From: CAYXOX01 sp964466745
Lineage (GTDB): Bacteria > Pseudomonadota > Alphaproteobacteria > Rhodobacterales > Rhodobacteraceae
Assembly (NCBI GenBank): GCA_964466745.1
Contig: CAYXOX010000049.1
Coordinates: 1-19,187 of the forward strand
Length of the DNA: 19,187 bases
Reading direction: 5' to 3'
The notes beneath the pieces were generated by a model. That model did no database searches, was not told the origin of the DNA, and saw nothing but the letters and a program-made list of their open reading frames with translations. The position numbers were made by a program, and so were the translations under genes. This document shows, in pieces, positions 1 to 7,160 of this stretch (its first letter is position 1; every line of letters starts with the position of its first letter).

Positions 1-400
1 CGATGGAGGCGATAATGGTCAGCCCGCGCTGCAGCCCGTCGGCCTCCTTGGCGATGGCCACGTCCATCGAGCGGTCGATGCGGGCCTGCGCCCCGGGGAT
101 CAGCGCGCCGTCCTGGCGGTGCGAGCGGCGCCATTCCACCATCCCGGCACAGAACACGCGCTCCGAGGCGCCGTCGGGATCAGGACCGATCTCCTCGAAC
201 AGCTTGTCGAGCGGCTCGCCGGACCAGAAGGCACGGTCGAACCGCGCGGCCTCGCGGCGCGCCGCGGCATAGACGACGAGCTTCTGGATCGTGAGCGCCC
301 ATGACCAGAAACTGGCGAGCACCAGCGCGATCATCACGAGTTTCACGGTAAGCGTCGAGCGGGCGAAAAGCCCCCACATCGAGAAGTCGACAGCTTCCAT
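1..400 (-). CDS. tolQ: TolQ, Tol-Pal proton channel subunit (partial, C-terminus beyond window)
   Basis: This is the first 133 codons of an ExbB/TolQ/MotA-family inner-membrane protein. With TolR, TolQ forms the proton channel that energises TolA, keeping the outer membrane attached and constricting it at division. The visible N-terminus begins MEAVDFSMWGLFARST. It is followed by a hydrophobic first membrane segment at about residues 19-42 and then the start of the cytoplasmic loop, including an FCAGMVEWRR stretch typical of TolQ. The start is the ATG at 400-398, preceded by an AGCAGG-like ribosome site. TolQ is preferred over ExbB because ybgC lies immediately upstream, the usual first gene of tol-pal operons. 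A 138-bp gap separates it from ybgC, so a separate promoter is possible. The rest of the gene, and presumably tolR, tolA, tolB and pal, lie left of the window. Confidence 0.93.
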   Translation of the reverse strand, partial: MEAVDFSMWGLFARSTLTVKLVMIALVLASFWSWALTIQKLVVYAAARREAARFDRAFWSGEPLDKLFEEIGPDPDGASERVFCAGMVEWRRSHRQDGALIPGAQARIDRSMDVAIAKEADGLQRGLTIIASI

Positions 401-538
401 CTGACCTGCTCTTGCCGTTCTGTGACTGGCCTTGGCGGCGCCTGCGCGCCCTTGCGCGTTCTGGTATCGCATATCGGGTGCGAAGGCCAACTAATCCGTC
501 GCACGAGGGCGTGAAAGCGCGGCCCTCCGCGCAACGCC

Positions 539-931
539 CTACCCCAATGCGCGCAGCAGTTCGGGCGGCAGGCGCCGGGGGCGGCCGGTTTCGTCGAGCA
601 CCGCGAGCGTGACCGTTGCGCGGAAAAGCGGCGTGTCGCCCAGCAGTACGGCCTGGCGCATCTCCACACGGGCCCCGCCGATGCGCGTCACCTCGGTCTG
701 CACCGTCAGCAGATCGTCGAACCGCGCCGGCGCCAGGTAGTCGGCTTCCACCCGGCGCACGGCGAAGACGAGCCCGGCTTCCTGCCGCAGGCGGGCCTGG
801 TCGATCCCGCGGGCGCGCACGTACTCGGTGCGCCCCCGCTCGATGAACCGCAGGTAGTTGGCATAGTAGACGATGCCCGCGAGATCGGTGTCTTCGTAGT
901 AGACCCGCACCGTGATGAAGTCGGCCGTCAT
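539..931 (-). CDS. ybgC: YbgC-type acyl-CoA thioesterase (Tol-Pal associated)
   Basis: A 130-aa single-domain hotdog-fold (4HBT) thioesterase. YbgC proteins hydrolyse acyl-CoA or acyl-ACP thioesters and are thought to act with phospholipid enzymes at the inner membrane. The family signature is clear near the N-terminus: YYEDTDLAGIVYYANYLRF at residues 11-29, with the catalytic aspartate at residue 16 and the following ERGRTEY stretch. The usual VYH histidine is a tyrosine here (VYYANY). Length matches the family (about 130-135 aa). The ATG at 931-929 overlaps the TGA of the upstream gene (ATGA), so translation is probably coupled. Position between ruvB and tolQ is typical of alphaproteobacteria. 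Confidence 0.95.
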   Translation of the reverse strand: MTADFITVRVYYEDTDLAGIVYYANYLRFIERGRTEYVRARGIDQARLRQEAGLVFAVRRVEADYLAPARFDDLLTVQTEVTRIGGARVEMRQAVLLGDTPLFRATVTLAVLDETGRPRRLPPELLRALG

Positions 932-1572
932 CCCGCCACCCCGAGCCGGGCCTGAAGCCTGAGTGCGTGGGAGGCATCCAGCGCGCAATCCGGCAGCGCC
1001 GGATCGTGGGCTGCCCGCAGAACCGCGCCGATCTCCGGCCGCAGCACGGTACGGCCATCGGGCAGCCGCGCCAGCGGTGCGGCCTCGGTGAACGCGGTGT
1101 CGGACCACAGCAGCGCCGATTGCACCGCCTGGCCGAGGGCCAGCGTTTCGGCCGGCACAGACGAAAGATGCGCGTCCCAGCGCAGGAACACGAAGCATGC
1201 CCGGATCGCGCCGGCCTCGTCGAACCTGAAAACGCGGTACTGGTTGGCGTCGGCCGCTTCCAGACGCTGAAGGAGCGGCGCGAGATCGGGCAGGAGCCGG
1301 GAAAGGTTGGGCACGTCGCAAAGCTCCGACCAGCGCCGCGTGAAGAAGACCATCAGGTTGGCACCGAGTTCCGGATCGGTCTCCGCGAGCGCACGGCCGC
1401 ACAGCGCCGCAACCGCTTCGAACGCCCCCTTCAGCACGGGCAGGCTCCCAGGCTCCACGCCGAAGATCACAGGCGCCACGGGCCGGCCCCAGCGGGCGAA
1501 GGCGTAGCTCCCGTCGGACCGGGTGAAGAGCGCGGCCACCTCGCCGGCCGAGAGCGGGGCCGGCGCGCTCAA
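928..1572 (-). CDS. Conserved hypothetical protein between ruvB and ybgC
   Basis: A 214-aa soluble protein whose function I do not recognise. No signal peptide or membrane segment is visible. Features that look conserved are SYAFARWGRPVAPVIFG near residues 22-38, ELGANLMVFFTRRW around 68-81, and NQYRVFRFDEAGAIRACFVFLRWD around 110-133, suggesting a single alpha/beta domain. I chose the TTG at 1572-1570 as start: it has a GAGGAG ribosome site six bases upstream, and no ATG lies near the N-terminus. A GTG ten codons further in (GEVAALF) is the alternative. Its TGA overlaps the ATG of ybgC by ATGA. From memory, similar proteins occur at this place in other Rhodobacteraceae. The context suggests, but does not prove, a link to YbgC or the Tol system. 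Confidence 0.8.
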   Translation of the reverse strand: MSAPAPLSAGEVAALFTRSDGSYAFARWGRPVAPVIFGVEPGSLPVLKGAFEAVAALCGRALAETDPELGANLMVFFTRRWSELCDVPNLSRLLPDLAPLLQRLEAADANQYRVFRFDEAGAIRACFVFLRWDAHLSSVPAETLALGQAVQSALLWSDTAFTEAAPLARLPDGRTVLRPEIGAVLRAAHDPALPDCALDASHALRLQARLGVAG

Positions 1573-1808
1573 GAGGCACTCCTCGCCGCGGTGGCGCCGC
1601 CCCGAAGGCGAGCCGAGCCGTGCCCGCGCTTCCCCGGAAGCGTCCGGCCGGGCCCCTGTGCACGCGCTGCGGCGGTGCACCGGGCGAGCTGCCCGGCGAA
1701 CCGGTGCCCATCGGGGTCCGCGAGGCGCCCGGGCCGGGTTGAACCGGCGCCCGGCGCTGCGGCCTGCCGGGCGGCGCCGCCTCGGGGAAATCCGCGCGGC
1801 TGGCTCAT
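1569..1808 (-). CDS. Possible small ORF bridging ruvB and the 214-aa gene (doubtful)
   Basis: A 79-codon ATG-to-TGA frame fills the 232-bp space between ruvB and the next gene. Its ATG overlaps the ruvB stop (ATGA, 1805-1808) and its TGA overlaps the TTG start of the next gene (TTGA, 1569-1572), which is what a coupled operon gene would look like. Against it, the product is a low-complexity mix rich in Gly, Ala, Arg and Pro, with no domain, and its GC content is high in all codon positions, as random GC-rich sequence would give. Translation might serve only to carry ribosomes to the TTG start. I regard it as more likely non-functional than not. Confidence 0.28.
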   Translation of the reverse strand: MSQPRGFPRGGAARQAAAPGAGSTRPGRLADPDGHRFAGQLARCTAAARAQGPGRTLPGKRGHGSARLRGGATAARSAS

Positions 1809-2902
1809 GCTGCGCCGGGGCCGCCGCCCGGCCCCTTTCCCGCGCCGCCTGCAGCCCGCGGCGGCGTGGCCTCCCGCTCGAAGAGCTCGCCCGTCTCGGG
1901 GGGCGCCGACGGCGCCGGAAGGCCGAGATGCCGCCAGGCCCTTGCGCCCAGCATCCGGCCCCGCGGCGTGCGGCTGACAAGGCCCGTCTGCAAGAGGAAG
2001 GGTTCGATGACCTCCTCGATGGCGTCGCGGCTTTCCGAAAGGGCCGCCGCGATCGTCTCCACGCCCACCGGCCCGCCACCGTAGTGTTCGGCGATGAGCC
2101 CGAGGTAGCGCCTGTCGGCCCCGTCGAGCCCCAGCGCGTCCACCCCGAGCCGGGTGAGCGCGTCATCGGCCACATCGCGCGTGAGGCGGCCGTCTCCCTC
2201 CACGAGCGCGAAATCCACGACCCGGCGCAGCAGCCGCCCGGCGATGCGCGGCGTGCCGCGGGCACGGCGGGCGATCTCGGCCACACCCTCCGGCGCCGCC
2301 TCCACCCCGAGAAGGCGCGCACCCCGTGCCACGATCAGCCCCAGTTCGGCCTCGGTGTAGAACTCCAGCCGAAGCGGGATTCCGAAGCGGTCGCGCAGAG
2401 GGGTTGTCAGGAGCCCCAGCCGGGTCGTCGCTCCCACCAGGGTGAAGGGGGGCAATTCGATCCGCACGGTACGGGCCGCGGGCCCCTCGCCCACCACGAG
2501 GTCGAGCTCGAAATCCTCCATCGCCGGGTAGAGCACCTCTTCCACCACGGGGTTCAGCCGGTGGATCTCGTCGATGAAGAGCACGTCGCGCGGCTCCAGG
2601 TTGGTCAGGATCGCCGCAAGATCGCCGGCCCGGGCGAGCACCGGGCCCGAGGTCGTGCGGAAACCCACACCGAGTTCACGCGCCACGATCTGTGCCAGCG
2701 TCGTCTTCCCGAGCCCGGGGGGGCCGTGAAAGAGCGTGTGGTCCATCGCCTCGCCACGCTGACGTGCCGAGGCGATGAAAACGGCCAGGTTGGCACGCGT
2801 CTCGGCCTGGCCCGTGAAATCGTCCAGCCGCTCGGGGCGCAGCGCGCGGTCTGCATCTTCGGGGCGGCGGACGGCGCGCAGGGTGGGATCGGGCGTTTCC
2901 AT
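1805..2902 (-). CDS. ruvB: RuvB, Holliday junction branch-migration ATPase
   Basis: A 365-aa AAA+ motor that, docked on RuvA, drives branch migration of Holliday junctions. Visible motifs are Walker A GPPGLGKTT (60-68), Walker B LFIDEIH (108-114), sensor 1 GATTR (157-161), the arginine-finger segment LRDRFG (169-174) and the sensor 2 region RGTPRIAGRLLRR (215-227). A winged-helix domain follows, with RYLGLIAEHYGGGPVGVET and ending near GLVSRTPRGRMLG. The last 30 or so residues form a Gly/Ala/Pro-rich tail not needed for the fold, making the protein slightly longer than the usual 335-350 aa. The ATG at 2902-2900 starts four bases after the ruvA stop, so the two genes are surely cotranscribed. 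Confidence 0.98.
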   Translation of the reverse strand: METPDPTLRAVRRPEDADRALRPERLDDFTGQAETRANLAVFIASARQRGEAMDHTLFHGPPGLGKTTLAQIVARELGVGFRTTSGPVLARAGDLAAILTNLEPRDVLFIDEIHRLNPVVEEVLYPAMEDFELDLVVGEGPAARTVRIELPPFTLVGATTRLGLLTTPLRDRFGIPLRLEFYTEAELGLIVARGARLLGVEAAPEGVAEIARRARGTPRIAGRLLRRVVDFALVEGDGRLTRDVADDALTRLGVDALGLDGADRRYLGLIAEHYGGGPVGVETIAAALSESRDAIEEVIEPFLLQTGLVSRTPRGRMLGARAWRHLGLPAPSAPPETGELFEREATPPRAAGGAGKGPGGGPGAA

Positions 2903-2906
2903 TCCC

Positions 2907-3626
2907 TCAGGCCCCCGGCGCCAGCAGCCTGAGCGCGGCGCGGATCAACCCTTCGGTCGGTGCGTCGGGGTTCTCCGCGGCCGCGCGCGCCACGGCACCC
3001 GAGGCTTCCGTGGGCCCGTAGCCCAGATGCGTCAGCGCCGAAAGGGCTTCGGCCTGGGCGGCAGCCGCCGAAACCGGCGTCGGGCCGGGGGTTGCGGCCG
3101 GATCGCGCAGCGCCTCGGCCTCCGTCGGGGAAGGCGCAGGGGCGGGCCCCACCAGCGGCGTGCCCGGCGCGCCGCCCGCGCCCGCATCCACTTGCGCGAG
3201 GCCCGACCCGCCGAGCGCCATCACCGAGGCGGCCTTGTCCTTCAGCTCGTTCACAACGCGCTGCGCCGTCTTGGGCCCGATGCCGCGGGCCGCCTTCACC
3301 GAGCCCCAGTCTCCCAGCGCCACGGCCCGGCCAAGGCCCTCCGGCCCCAGCGCGCCAAGAATGGCGAGCGCCGCCTTGGCGCCCACGCCCTGCACCCCCA
3401 TGAGCAGACGGTGCCACTCCTTTTCCTGCAGCGTCGGAAAGCCGAGCAGCTGCATCAGGTCCTCGCGCACCACGAGATCGGTGAAGAGCGCGACGCGCGC
3501 GCCCGGCTGCGGGAGCGCCGCCAGCGTGCGCTCGGAGCAATGGACGATGTAGCCAACTCCCGCCACGTCGATCAGCGCGTGATCCTCGCCCCTGTAGGCC
3601 AGCGTGCCGGTCAGCCGCCCGATCAT
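2907..3626 (-). CDS. ruvA: RuvA, Holliday junction-binding subunit
   Basis: A 239-aa protein that binds the four-way junction as a tetramer and loads RuvB. The N-terminal OB-fold domain begins MIGRLTGTL. Domain II carries two helix-hairpin-helix motifs, GVQGVGAKAALAIL (77-90) and ARGIGPKTAQRVVNEL (113-128). Domain III, the RuvB-contacting bundle, is at about 188-239 (AQAEALSALTHLGYGPTEA). The linker between domains II and III (about 140-188) is long and rich in Pro, Ala and Gly, making the protein about 35 aa longer than E. coli RuvA (203 aa). The ATG at 3626-3624 overlaps the ruvC stop as ATGA, supporting this start and translational coupling. Confidence 0.97.
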   Translation of the reverse strand: MIGRLTGTLAYRGEDHALIDVAGVGYIVHCSERTLAALPQPGARVALFTDLVVREDLMQLLGFPTLQEKEWHRLLMGVQGVGAKAALAILGALGPEGLGRAVALGDWGSVKAARGIGPKTAQRVVNELKDKAASVMALGGSGLAQVDAGAGGAPGTPLVGPAPAPSPTEAEALRDPAATPGPTPVSAAAAQAEALSALTHLGYGPTEASGAVARAAAENPDAPTEGLIRAALRLLAPGA

Positions 3627-4129
3627 CGTGTGGCCCGCGCGAGCGCCGCGGCAAGCCCGCCGCCGCCCGCTCCGTGATGGGCATGGCACAGCGCGACGGC
3701 GAGCGCATCGGCGGCATGATCGCCCTCCGGCCGCGCGCCGGGAAGCTGCACCCGGACCATGTAGGCCACCTGCGCCTTGTCGGCGTGGCCGGCCCCCACC
3801 ACCGCCTTCTTCACGGCGTTCGGCGCGTACTCGGCCACGTCGAGGCCGGCCTGAGCCGGCACGAGCAGCGCCACCGCCCGGGCCTGCCCGAGCTTCAGCG
3901 TGGCCGCCCCGTCGCGGTTGACGAAGGTCTCCTCCACGGCGGCACATTCGGGTCGAAGCCGGTCGAGCACGTCCACGAGCCCAGCGTGCAGTGAAAGGAG
4001 CCGCAAGGCGAGCGGGCCGGGCCCCGTCCGCAGCGTCCCGCTCGCAACATGGGAAAGTCGTCCGCCGGCGGCCTCGATCACGCCCCAGCCCATCGCCCTC
4101 AGGCCCGGGTCGATCCCCAGTATCCGCAT
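3623..4129 (-). CDS. ruvC: RuvC, Holliday junction resolvase
   Basis: A 168-aa RNase H-fold endonuclease that cuts Holliday junctions after RuvAB migration. It starts MRILGIDPGLRAMGWG, with the first catalytic aspartate at residue 7. VEETFV supplies the glutamate at 66, and DHAADALAVAL (137-147) supplies His138 and Asp141. E. coli has Asp at the 138 position, while a histidine there is known in other RuvC proteins such as that of Thermus. Length fits the family (about 165-175 aa). The frame stays open upstream to 4324, but the conserved N-terminus fixes the ATG at 4129-4127. It is the first gene of the minus-strand cluster. I found no convincing LexA box upstream. Confidence 0.97.
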   Translation of the reverse strand: MRILGIDPGLRAMGWGVIEAAGGRLSHVASGTLRTGPGPLALRLLSLHAGLVDVLDRLRPECAAVEETFVNRDGAATLKLGQARAVALLVPAQAGLDVAEYAPNAVKKAVVGAGHADKAQVAYMVRVQLPGARPEGDHAADALAVALCHAHHGAGGGGLAAALARATR

Positions 4130-4419
4130 CCGCCCGTCGCCTCGCGTCTTGGGTTCTTGTTGCGCCAGCCCTAGCACGAACCGCGAACGTCGGCCAAACC
4201 GAAATCGGCGCGGCGCCACCGGGCCGTCGGGCATGGACCAGCGGCGCGGCGCGCGTCCGCCGCCGGCTCCACGCGCACCGCACCCGGCCCGAAGCCATGC
4301 AGAAGATGCATAGTGAGTTTGCATCGGCCAGGCCTACCGACCGGCCGGCGGAAGGCGTAGCTGCTCGTCACGGGCGTGTCACCGGGCGCGCCTTCGGTTT
4401 TTTCGCAAGGACAAGAGCA

Positions 4420-4641
4420 ATGGCAAGCTACGAGAGCTTTGGCGCCACCGGCGCCCACACCCGCCCCGCCATCACCGGCTGGGCCACCCGAACGCTTCGA
4501 CGGGCCGTCTCGACGGTCTTGGCATGGCGCGAGGAGACGCGTACCCGCAACGCGCTGCTGGCGCTTTCGGAGCGCGAACTCGACGACATCGGCCTCACGC
4601 GCGGCGATATCGAAGCGGTCGTCCGAGGCGTTCGCCGCTGA
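4420..4641 (+). CDS. DUF1127 small arginine-rich protein
   Basis: A 73-aa basic protein. The second half carries the DUF1127 signature: WREETRTRNALLALSERE followed by LDDIGLTRGDIEAVV, i.e. a helical segment ending in the diagnostic LxDIGLtRxDI motif. The ATG at 4420-4422 is preceded by AAGG at 4407-4410. Small DUF1127 proteins in alphaproteobacteria have been linked to stress responses, phosphate and carbon metabolism and RNA turnover. In Rhodobacter sphaeroides one (CcaF1) is made from a transcript that also carries small RNAs. Here the gene stands alone, divergent from ruvC, and is followed by two stem-loops but no recognisable CcsR-type motif. The family call is firm; its role here is unknown. 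Confidence 0.88.
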   Translation: MASYESFGATGAHTRPAITGWATRTLRRAVSTVLAWREETRTRNALLALSERELDDIGLTRGDIEAVVRGVRR

Positions 4642-4651
4642 GTGCCCGGCA

Positions 4652-4689
4652 GGCATGGCGCAGGCTGCCCGCTGGCGCCGTGCCATGCC
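4652..4689. repeat. Inverted repeat just downstream of the DUF1127 gene
   Basis: GGCATGGC at 4652-4659 is perfectly complementary to GCCATGCC at 4682-4689, with a 22-base loop that could pair further. It starts ten bases after the DUF1127 stop codon. No T-run follows, so it is not a classical intrinsic terminator. It may stabilise the transcript end or be part of a small RNA. Confidence 0.5.
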
Positions 4690-4721
4690 GGCCCGTCACC
4701 GGGCTGCACGCGCGGCGCCGG

Positions 4722-4750
4722 GCGCCCGCCCCCGGCCCGCAGGCGGGCGC
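4722..4750. repeat. Second stem-loop between convergent genes
   Basis: GCGCCCGCC (4722-4730) pairs perfectly with GGCGGGCGC (4742-4750) around an 11-base loop. It lies between the convergent ends of the DUF1127 gene and the 119-aa membrane protein gene, where bidirectional transcript ends are expected. No T-tract follows on either strand. Confidence 0.5.
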
Positions 4751-4859
4751 GCCCCCCGGCTCTTGATCCCCCGGACCAGCGTGAGACCGGTCCCCGCGGG
4801 AGAGCCGGGCCGGGCCGATGGCAGGTGCAACCGTGGCCCGGGGGCGCCGGCGGTCGGGG

Positions 4860-5219
4860 CTAGGGCGCTGCCGCGGCGAAGCTGCGTGCGAGATCCACGG
4901 CACGCGCCGTGATGGGGTCAATGGCCAGCGCCCGGGCCGCGATGCGCTCGTAGGCCGTCCCGGCTTCCAAGACCGCAAGCCGCTCCAGGTAAGCCGCCTC
5001 GCCGAGGGTCGCGAGAAACAGCACCTTCACGGCAAATGCCACGAGGACGATGGCCAGCAACGCACGAAGGACCCCTGACCGATCCCGCCTGCGGGGGCGG
5101 GCAATGATGAGCCCGTCATGGGCCACGGATGCCACATAGGCCCCCCGCGCCATTCCCCTGTGGCGGCGTGCCACCCGCTTAAGGCGGCGATCGAATGTCA
5201 GCCTTTGCTCATGACCCAT
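4860..5219 (-). CDS. Hypothetical single-pass membrane protein
   Basis: A 119-aa protein I do not recognise. Residues 1-50 are strongly basic (many Arg and Lys, including RRLKRVARRHR and RPRRRDR), then one hydrophobic segment at about 51-73 (VLRALLAIVLVAFAVKVLF), then a mildly acidic alpha-helical tail (AYLERLAVLEAGTAYERIAARAL). By the positive-inside rule the N-terminus should be cytoplasmic and the tail periplasmic. I chose the ATG at 5219-5217 because GGAG lies eight bases upstream; an in-frame ATG at 5246 would add nine residues. It follows prmA on the same strand after 87 bp, so it may be cotranscribed unless the weak terminator there works. Confidence 0.72.
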   Translation of the reverse strand: MGHEQRLTFDRRLKRVARRHRGMARGAYVASVAHDGLIIARPRRRDRSGVLRALLAIVLVAFAVKVLFLATLGEAAYLERLAVLEAGTAYERIAARALAIDPITARAVDLARSFAAAAP

Positions 5220-5289
5220 CGAAGTCTCCGGTGGCCCCCACCGCATCGTCGTTCATGGTCGAATTGTGACCTTTCTGGGGCATGCGGAG

Positions 5290-5307
5290 AAAAACGCGAA
5301 GCATTTT
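5290..5307 (-). terminator. Weak intrinsic-terminator-like hairpin at the prmA 3' end
   Basis: Read on the minus strand the sequence is AAAATGC-TTC-GCGTTTTT: a 7-bp stem (one G-U pair, four A-U pairs), three-base loop and a T-run. It overlaps the prmA stop codon. The stem is short and A/T-rich, so this is only a candidate. Confidence 0.3.
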
Positions 5308-6191
5308 CATTGATTGCCCGCGTTCCGGGCGAGACTGAGCGTCACCCAGTCGACAATCTCCATCCTGTCGGTCTCATTGAACCCGCAGGCGGAATAGCCG
5401 CGCAGCACCTCGGGCGCCTGGTCGCAAAGGATCCCGGAGAGAATCGCCGTGCCGGCCGGCGCGATGGCCGCCGCCAGGCCGGGAGCGAGGGCAAGCAACG
5501 GTGCCTTGAGGATATTGGCCAGGACAAGATCGAACGGCGCCAGGGCCGCGATTTGAGGGTGATCGAGCCCCGCCGCCTCGACGCAAGCGATGCGCGGGGC
5601 AAGCCCGTTGGCCGCCAGGTTCGCGCGGGCGACCTCCACCGCGATCGGGTCGATGTCGGAGGCCACCACTTCGGCGCCGGGCCAGGCATGGGCAGCCGCC
5701 ATGGCCAGCACCGCCGTTCCACAGCCGAGATCGAGGATCCGCCGCGGCTCCGCGCCGGCGGCGGCAAGGCGCTCGATCGCCAGCAGGCAGCCTTGCGTCG
5801 TGCCGTGATGCCCTGTCCCGAAGGCCATGGAGGCCTCGATCAGCAGCGCCACCCGCCCCGGAGGAACCAGACCGGCGTCGTGACTGCCGTGCACGAAAAA
5901 GCGACCCGCCTCCACCGGGCGCAGGTCGCGGCGCACCTTGGCCACCCAGTCGGTTTCCGGCAGCTCGGACACCACGAAGTCTCGCGCGCCGAAGGCCGCG
6001 GCCAGGAGCGCGAGGGCGGCGCCATCCGGCGGGGCATCGAAATAGCCGCCCACCTCCCACAGCCCGGAGCCGTCCTCCATCTCGAAGACGCCAAGCCCGG
6101 TCGGCGCTGGATCGAGCGCCTCGAGGGCCGCGCCCAGGCGCTCGGCCGCATCGCTTCCGGCAAGGGTCGTCAGGGCAGTGTAGGTGCGCAT
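5307..6191 (-). CDS. prmA: PrmA, ribosomal protein L11 methyltransferase
   Basis: A 294-aa SAM-dependent methyltransferase that methylates ribosomal protein L11 on lysines and its N-terminus. The N-terminal L11-recognition domain (about 1-100) ends near the linker ETDWVAKVRRDLRPVEAGRF. The catalytic domain shows the family hallmark FGTGHHGTT (124-132), the SAM-binding loop ILDLGCGTAVLAMAA (152-166), the acidic SDIDPIAVEVARAN (178-191) and the motif IV segment LANILKAPLLAL (224-235). Length equals E. coli PrmA. The ATG at 6191-6189 gives an N-terminus MRTYTALTTL typical of alphaproteobacterial homologues. Loss of PrmA is usually tolerated, so this is a non-essential translation-related gene. 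Confidence 0.95.
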   Translation of the reverse strand: MRTYTALTTLAGSDAAERLGAALEALDPAPTGLGVFEMEDGSGLWEVGGYFDAPPDGAALALLAAAFGARDFVVSELPETDWVAKVRRDLRPVEAGRFFVHGSHDAGLVPPGRVALLIEASMAFGTGHHGTTQGCLLAIERLAAAGAEPRRILDLGCGTAVLAMAAAHAWPGAEVVASDIDPIAVEVARANLAANGLAPRIACVEAAGLDHPQIAALAPFDLVLANILKAPLLALAPGLAAAIAPAGTAILSGILCDQAPEVLRGYSACGFNETDRMEIVDWVTLSLARNAGNQ

Positions 6192-6257
6192 GGCCGGGCT
6201 CCGTTCTCGCCCGCCGGGCCTATCCGCAGCGCTGGCCCGAGGCAAGCGCACCCCGGG

Positions 6258-6289
6258 TTCATCTTGGCCCAAGTACTCCCGCCGGAGGC
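6258..6289 (-). repeat. Dispersed rhodobacteral intergenic repeat, copy 1
   Basis: On the minus strand this reads GCCTCCGGCGGGAGTACT then TGGGCCAAGATGAA. It matches copy 2 (13533-13563) almost base for base. It contains the small palindrome TTGGGCCAA. It lies between msrA and prmA, about 117 bases after the msrA stop in the sense direction. From memory the motif is very frequent in Rhodobacteraceae genomes. Confidence 0.8.
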
Positions 6290-6406
6290 ATCGGGTGCCG
6301 GGCCGTGCGACGGAACGAGGCAAATGACGGCGACACCGGGCAGGAAGGCGACGCCCGCGGCAACCCGGCGGCCGCGGCGATGCTCGGGCGCGGCCGGCGC
6401 GGCAGG

Positions 6407-7081
6407 TCAGCTCCCGGTGGGCCCGCCTCCAGCCGCCACGCCCACCGGGCAGCTCACCCCCGTTCCGCCGAGGCCGCAGTAGCCGCCCGGGTTCTTCGCG
6501 AGGTATTGCTGGTGATAGGCCTCGGCGAAATAGAACGGCCCGGCGGGCAGGATCTCGGTGGTGATCGGGCCGTATCCGGCCGCAGCGAGGCGCGGGGCGA
6601 AGGCCGCCCGGCTCGCCTCGGCCGCCGCCCGCTGCCCGGCTCCGAAGACGTAGATCCCCGAACGGTACTGAGTGCCACGGTCGTTGCCCTGCCGCATGCC
6701 CTGGGTCGGATCGTGCCCCTCCCAGAACACCCGCAGCAGCGCCTCGTATGCCACCTCGGCCGGATCGAAGACCACCCGCACCACCTCGTTGTGACCGGTC
6801 CCGCCCGAACAGACCTCCTCGTAGGTCGGGTTCGGCGTGTGTCCGGCGGAATAACCCGCCATCGTCAGCCAAACCCCGGGCGTCTGCCAGAACATCCGCT
6901 CCACGCCCCAGAAACAGCCCATGCCGAACAACGCCTCGGCCATTCCCTCGGGAACGGGAGACTTCAGCGGCCGGTGGAAGACGAAATGCTCCGTTGCGGT
7001 CGGAATCGCCTCGGGGCGCCCGGGCAGGGCATCGCCTGGTGCGGGTATGGTCGCGGGCTTCGCGGAGAAGAGCGAGAACAT
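6407..7081 (-). CDS. msrA: MsrA, peptide methionine-(S)-sulfoxide reductase
   Basis: A 224-aa enzyme reducing the S-epimer of methionine sulfoxide in free and protein-bound form, repairing oxidative damage with thioredoxin. The catalytic cysteine is Cys56 in GCFWG (55-59). GYSAGHTPNPTYEEVCSG (76-93), GHNEVVRVVFDP (96-107) and FWEGHDPTQGMRQGNDRGTQYRS-type sequence (119-141) are the conserved substrate and active-site segments. Resolving cysteines are Cys202 (GYCGLGG) and Cys211 (SCPVG), spaced as in E. coli MsrA. The N-terminal 30 residues are variable; there is no export signal, so it is cytoplasmic. The ATG at 7081-7079 has CAGGA upstream. A perfect 30-bp palindrome lies 80-109 bases upstream of the start. 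Confidence 0.96.
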   Translation of the reverse strand: MFSLFSAKPATIPAPGDALPGRPEAIPTATEHFVFHRPLKSPVPEGMAEALFGMGCFWGVERMFWQTPGVWLTMAGYSAGHTPNPTYEEVCSGGTGHNEVVRVVFDPAEVAYEALLRVFWEGHDPTQGMRQGNDRGTQYRSGIYVFGAGQRAAAEASRAAFAPRLAAAGYGPITTEILPAGPFYFAEAYHQQYLAKNPGGYCGLGGTGVSCPVGVAAGGGPTGS

Positions 7082-7160
7082 GGGCCGGTCCTGACTGTCT
7101 GTGGTGTTGCGGTTGCGCGCGCCCGTTCGAGGGCACGCAGGTCGTCTTTCGGGGTCGGGG

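Noticed and set aside
1523..2932. 469-codon open frame antisense to ruvB
   Set aside because: RuvB on the minus strand has a complete set of AAA+ motifs; the antisense frame has none.
4178..4200. Possible LexA/SOS box upstream of ruvC (two GTTC on the minus strand)
   Set aside because: The alphaproteobacterial SOS box has GTTC repeats seven bases apart; here only three bases separate them, so the spacing is wrong.
4642..4859. CcsR-type small RNA genes after the DUF1127 gene
   Set aside because: The diagnostic CCUCCUCCC loop sequence is absent from both stem-loops, so I do not call a CcsR RNA.
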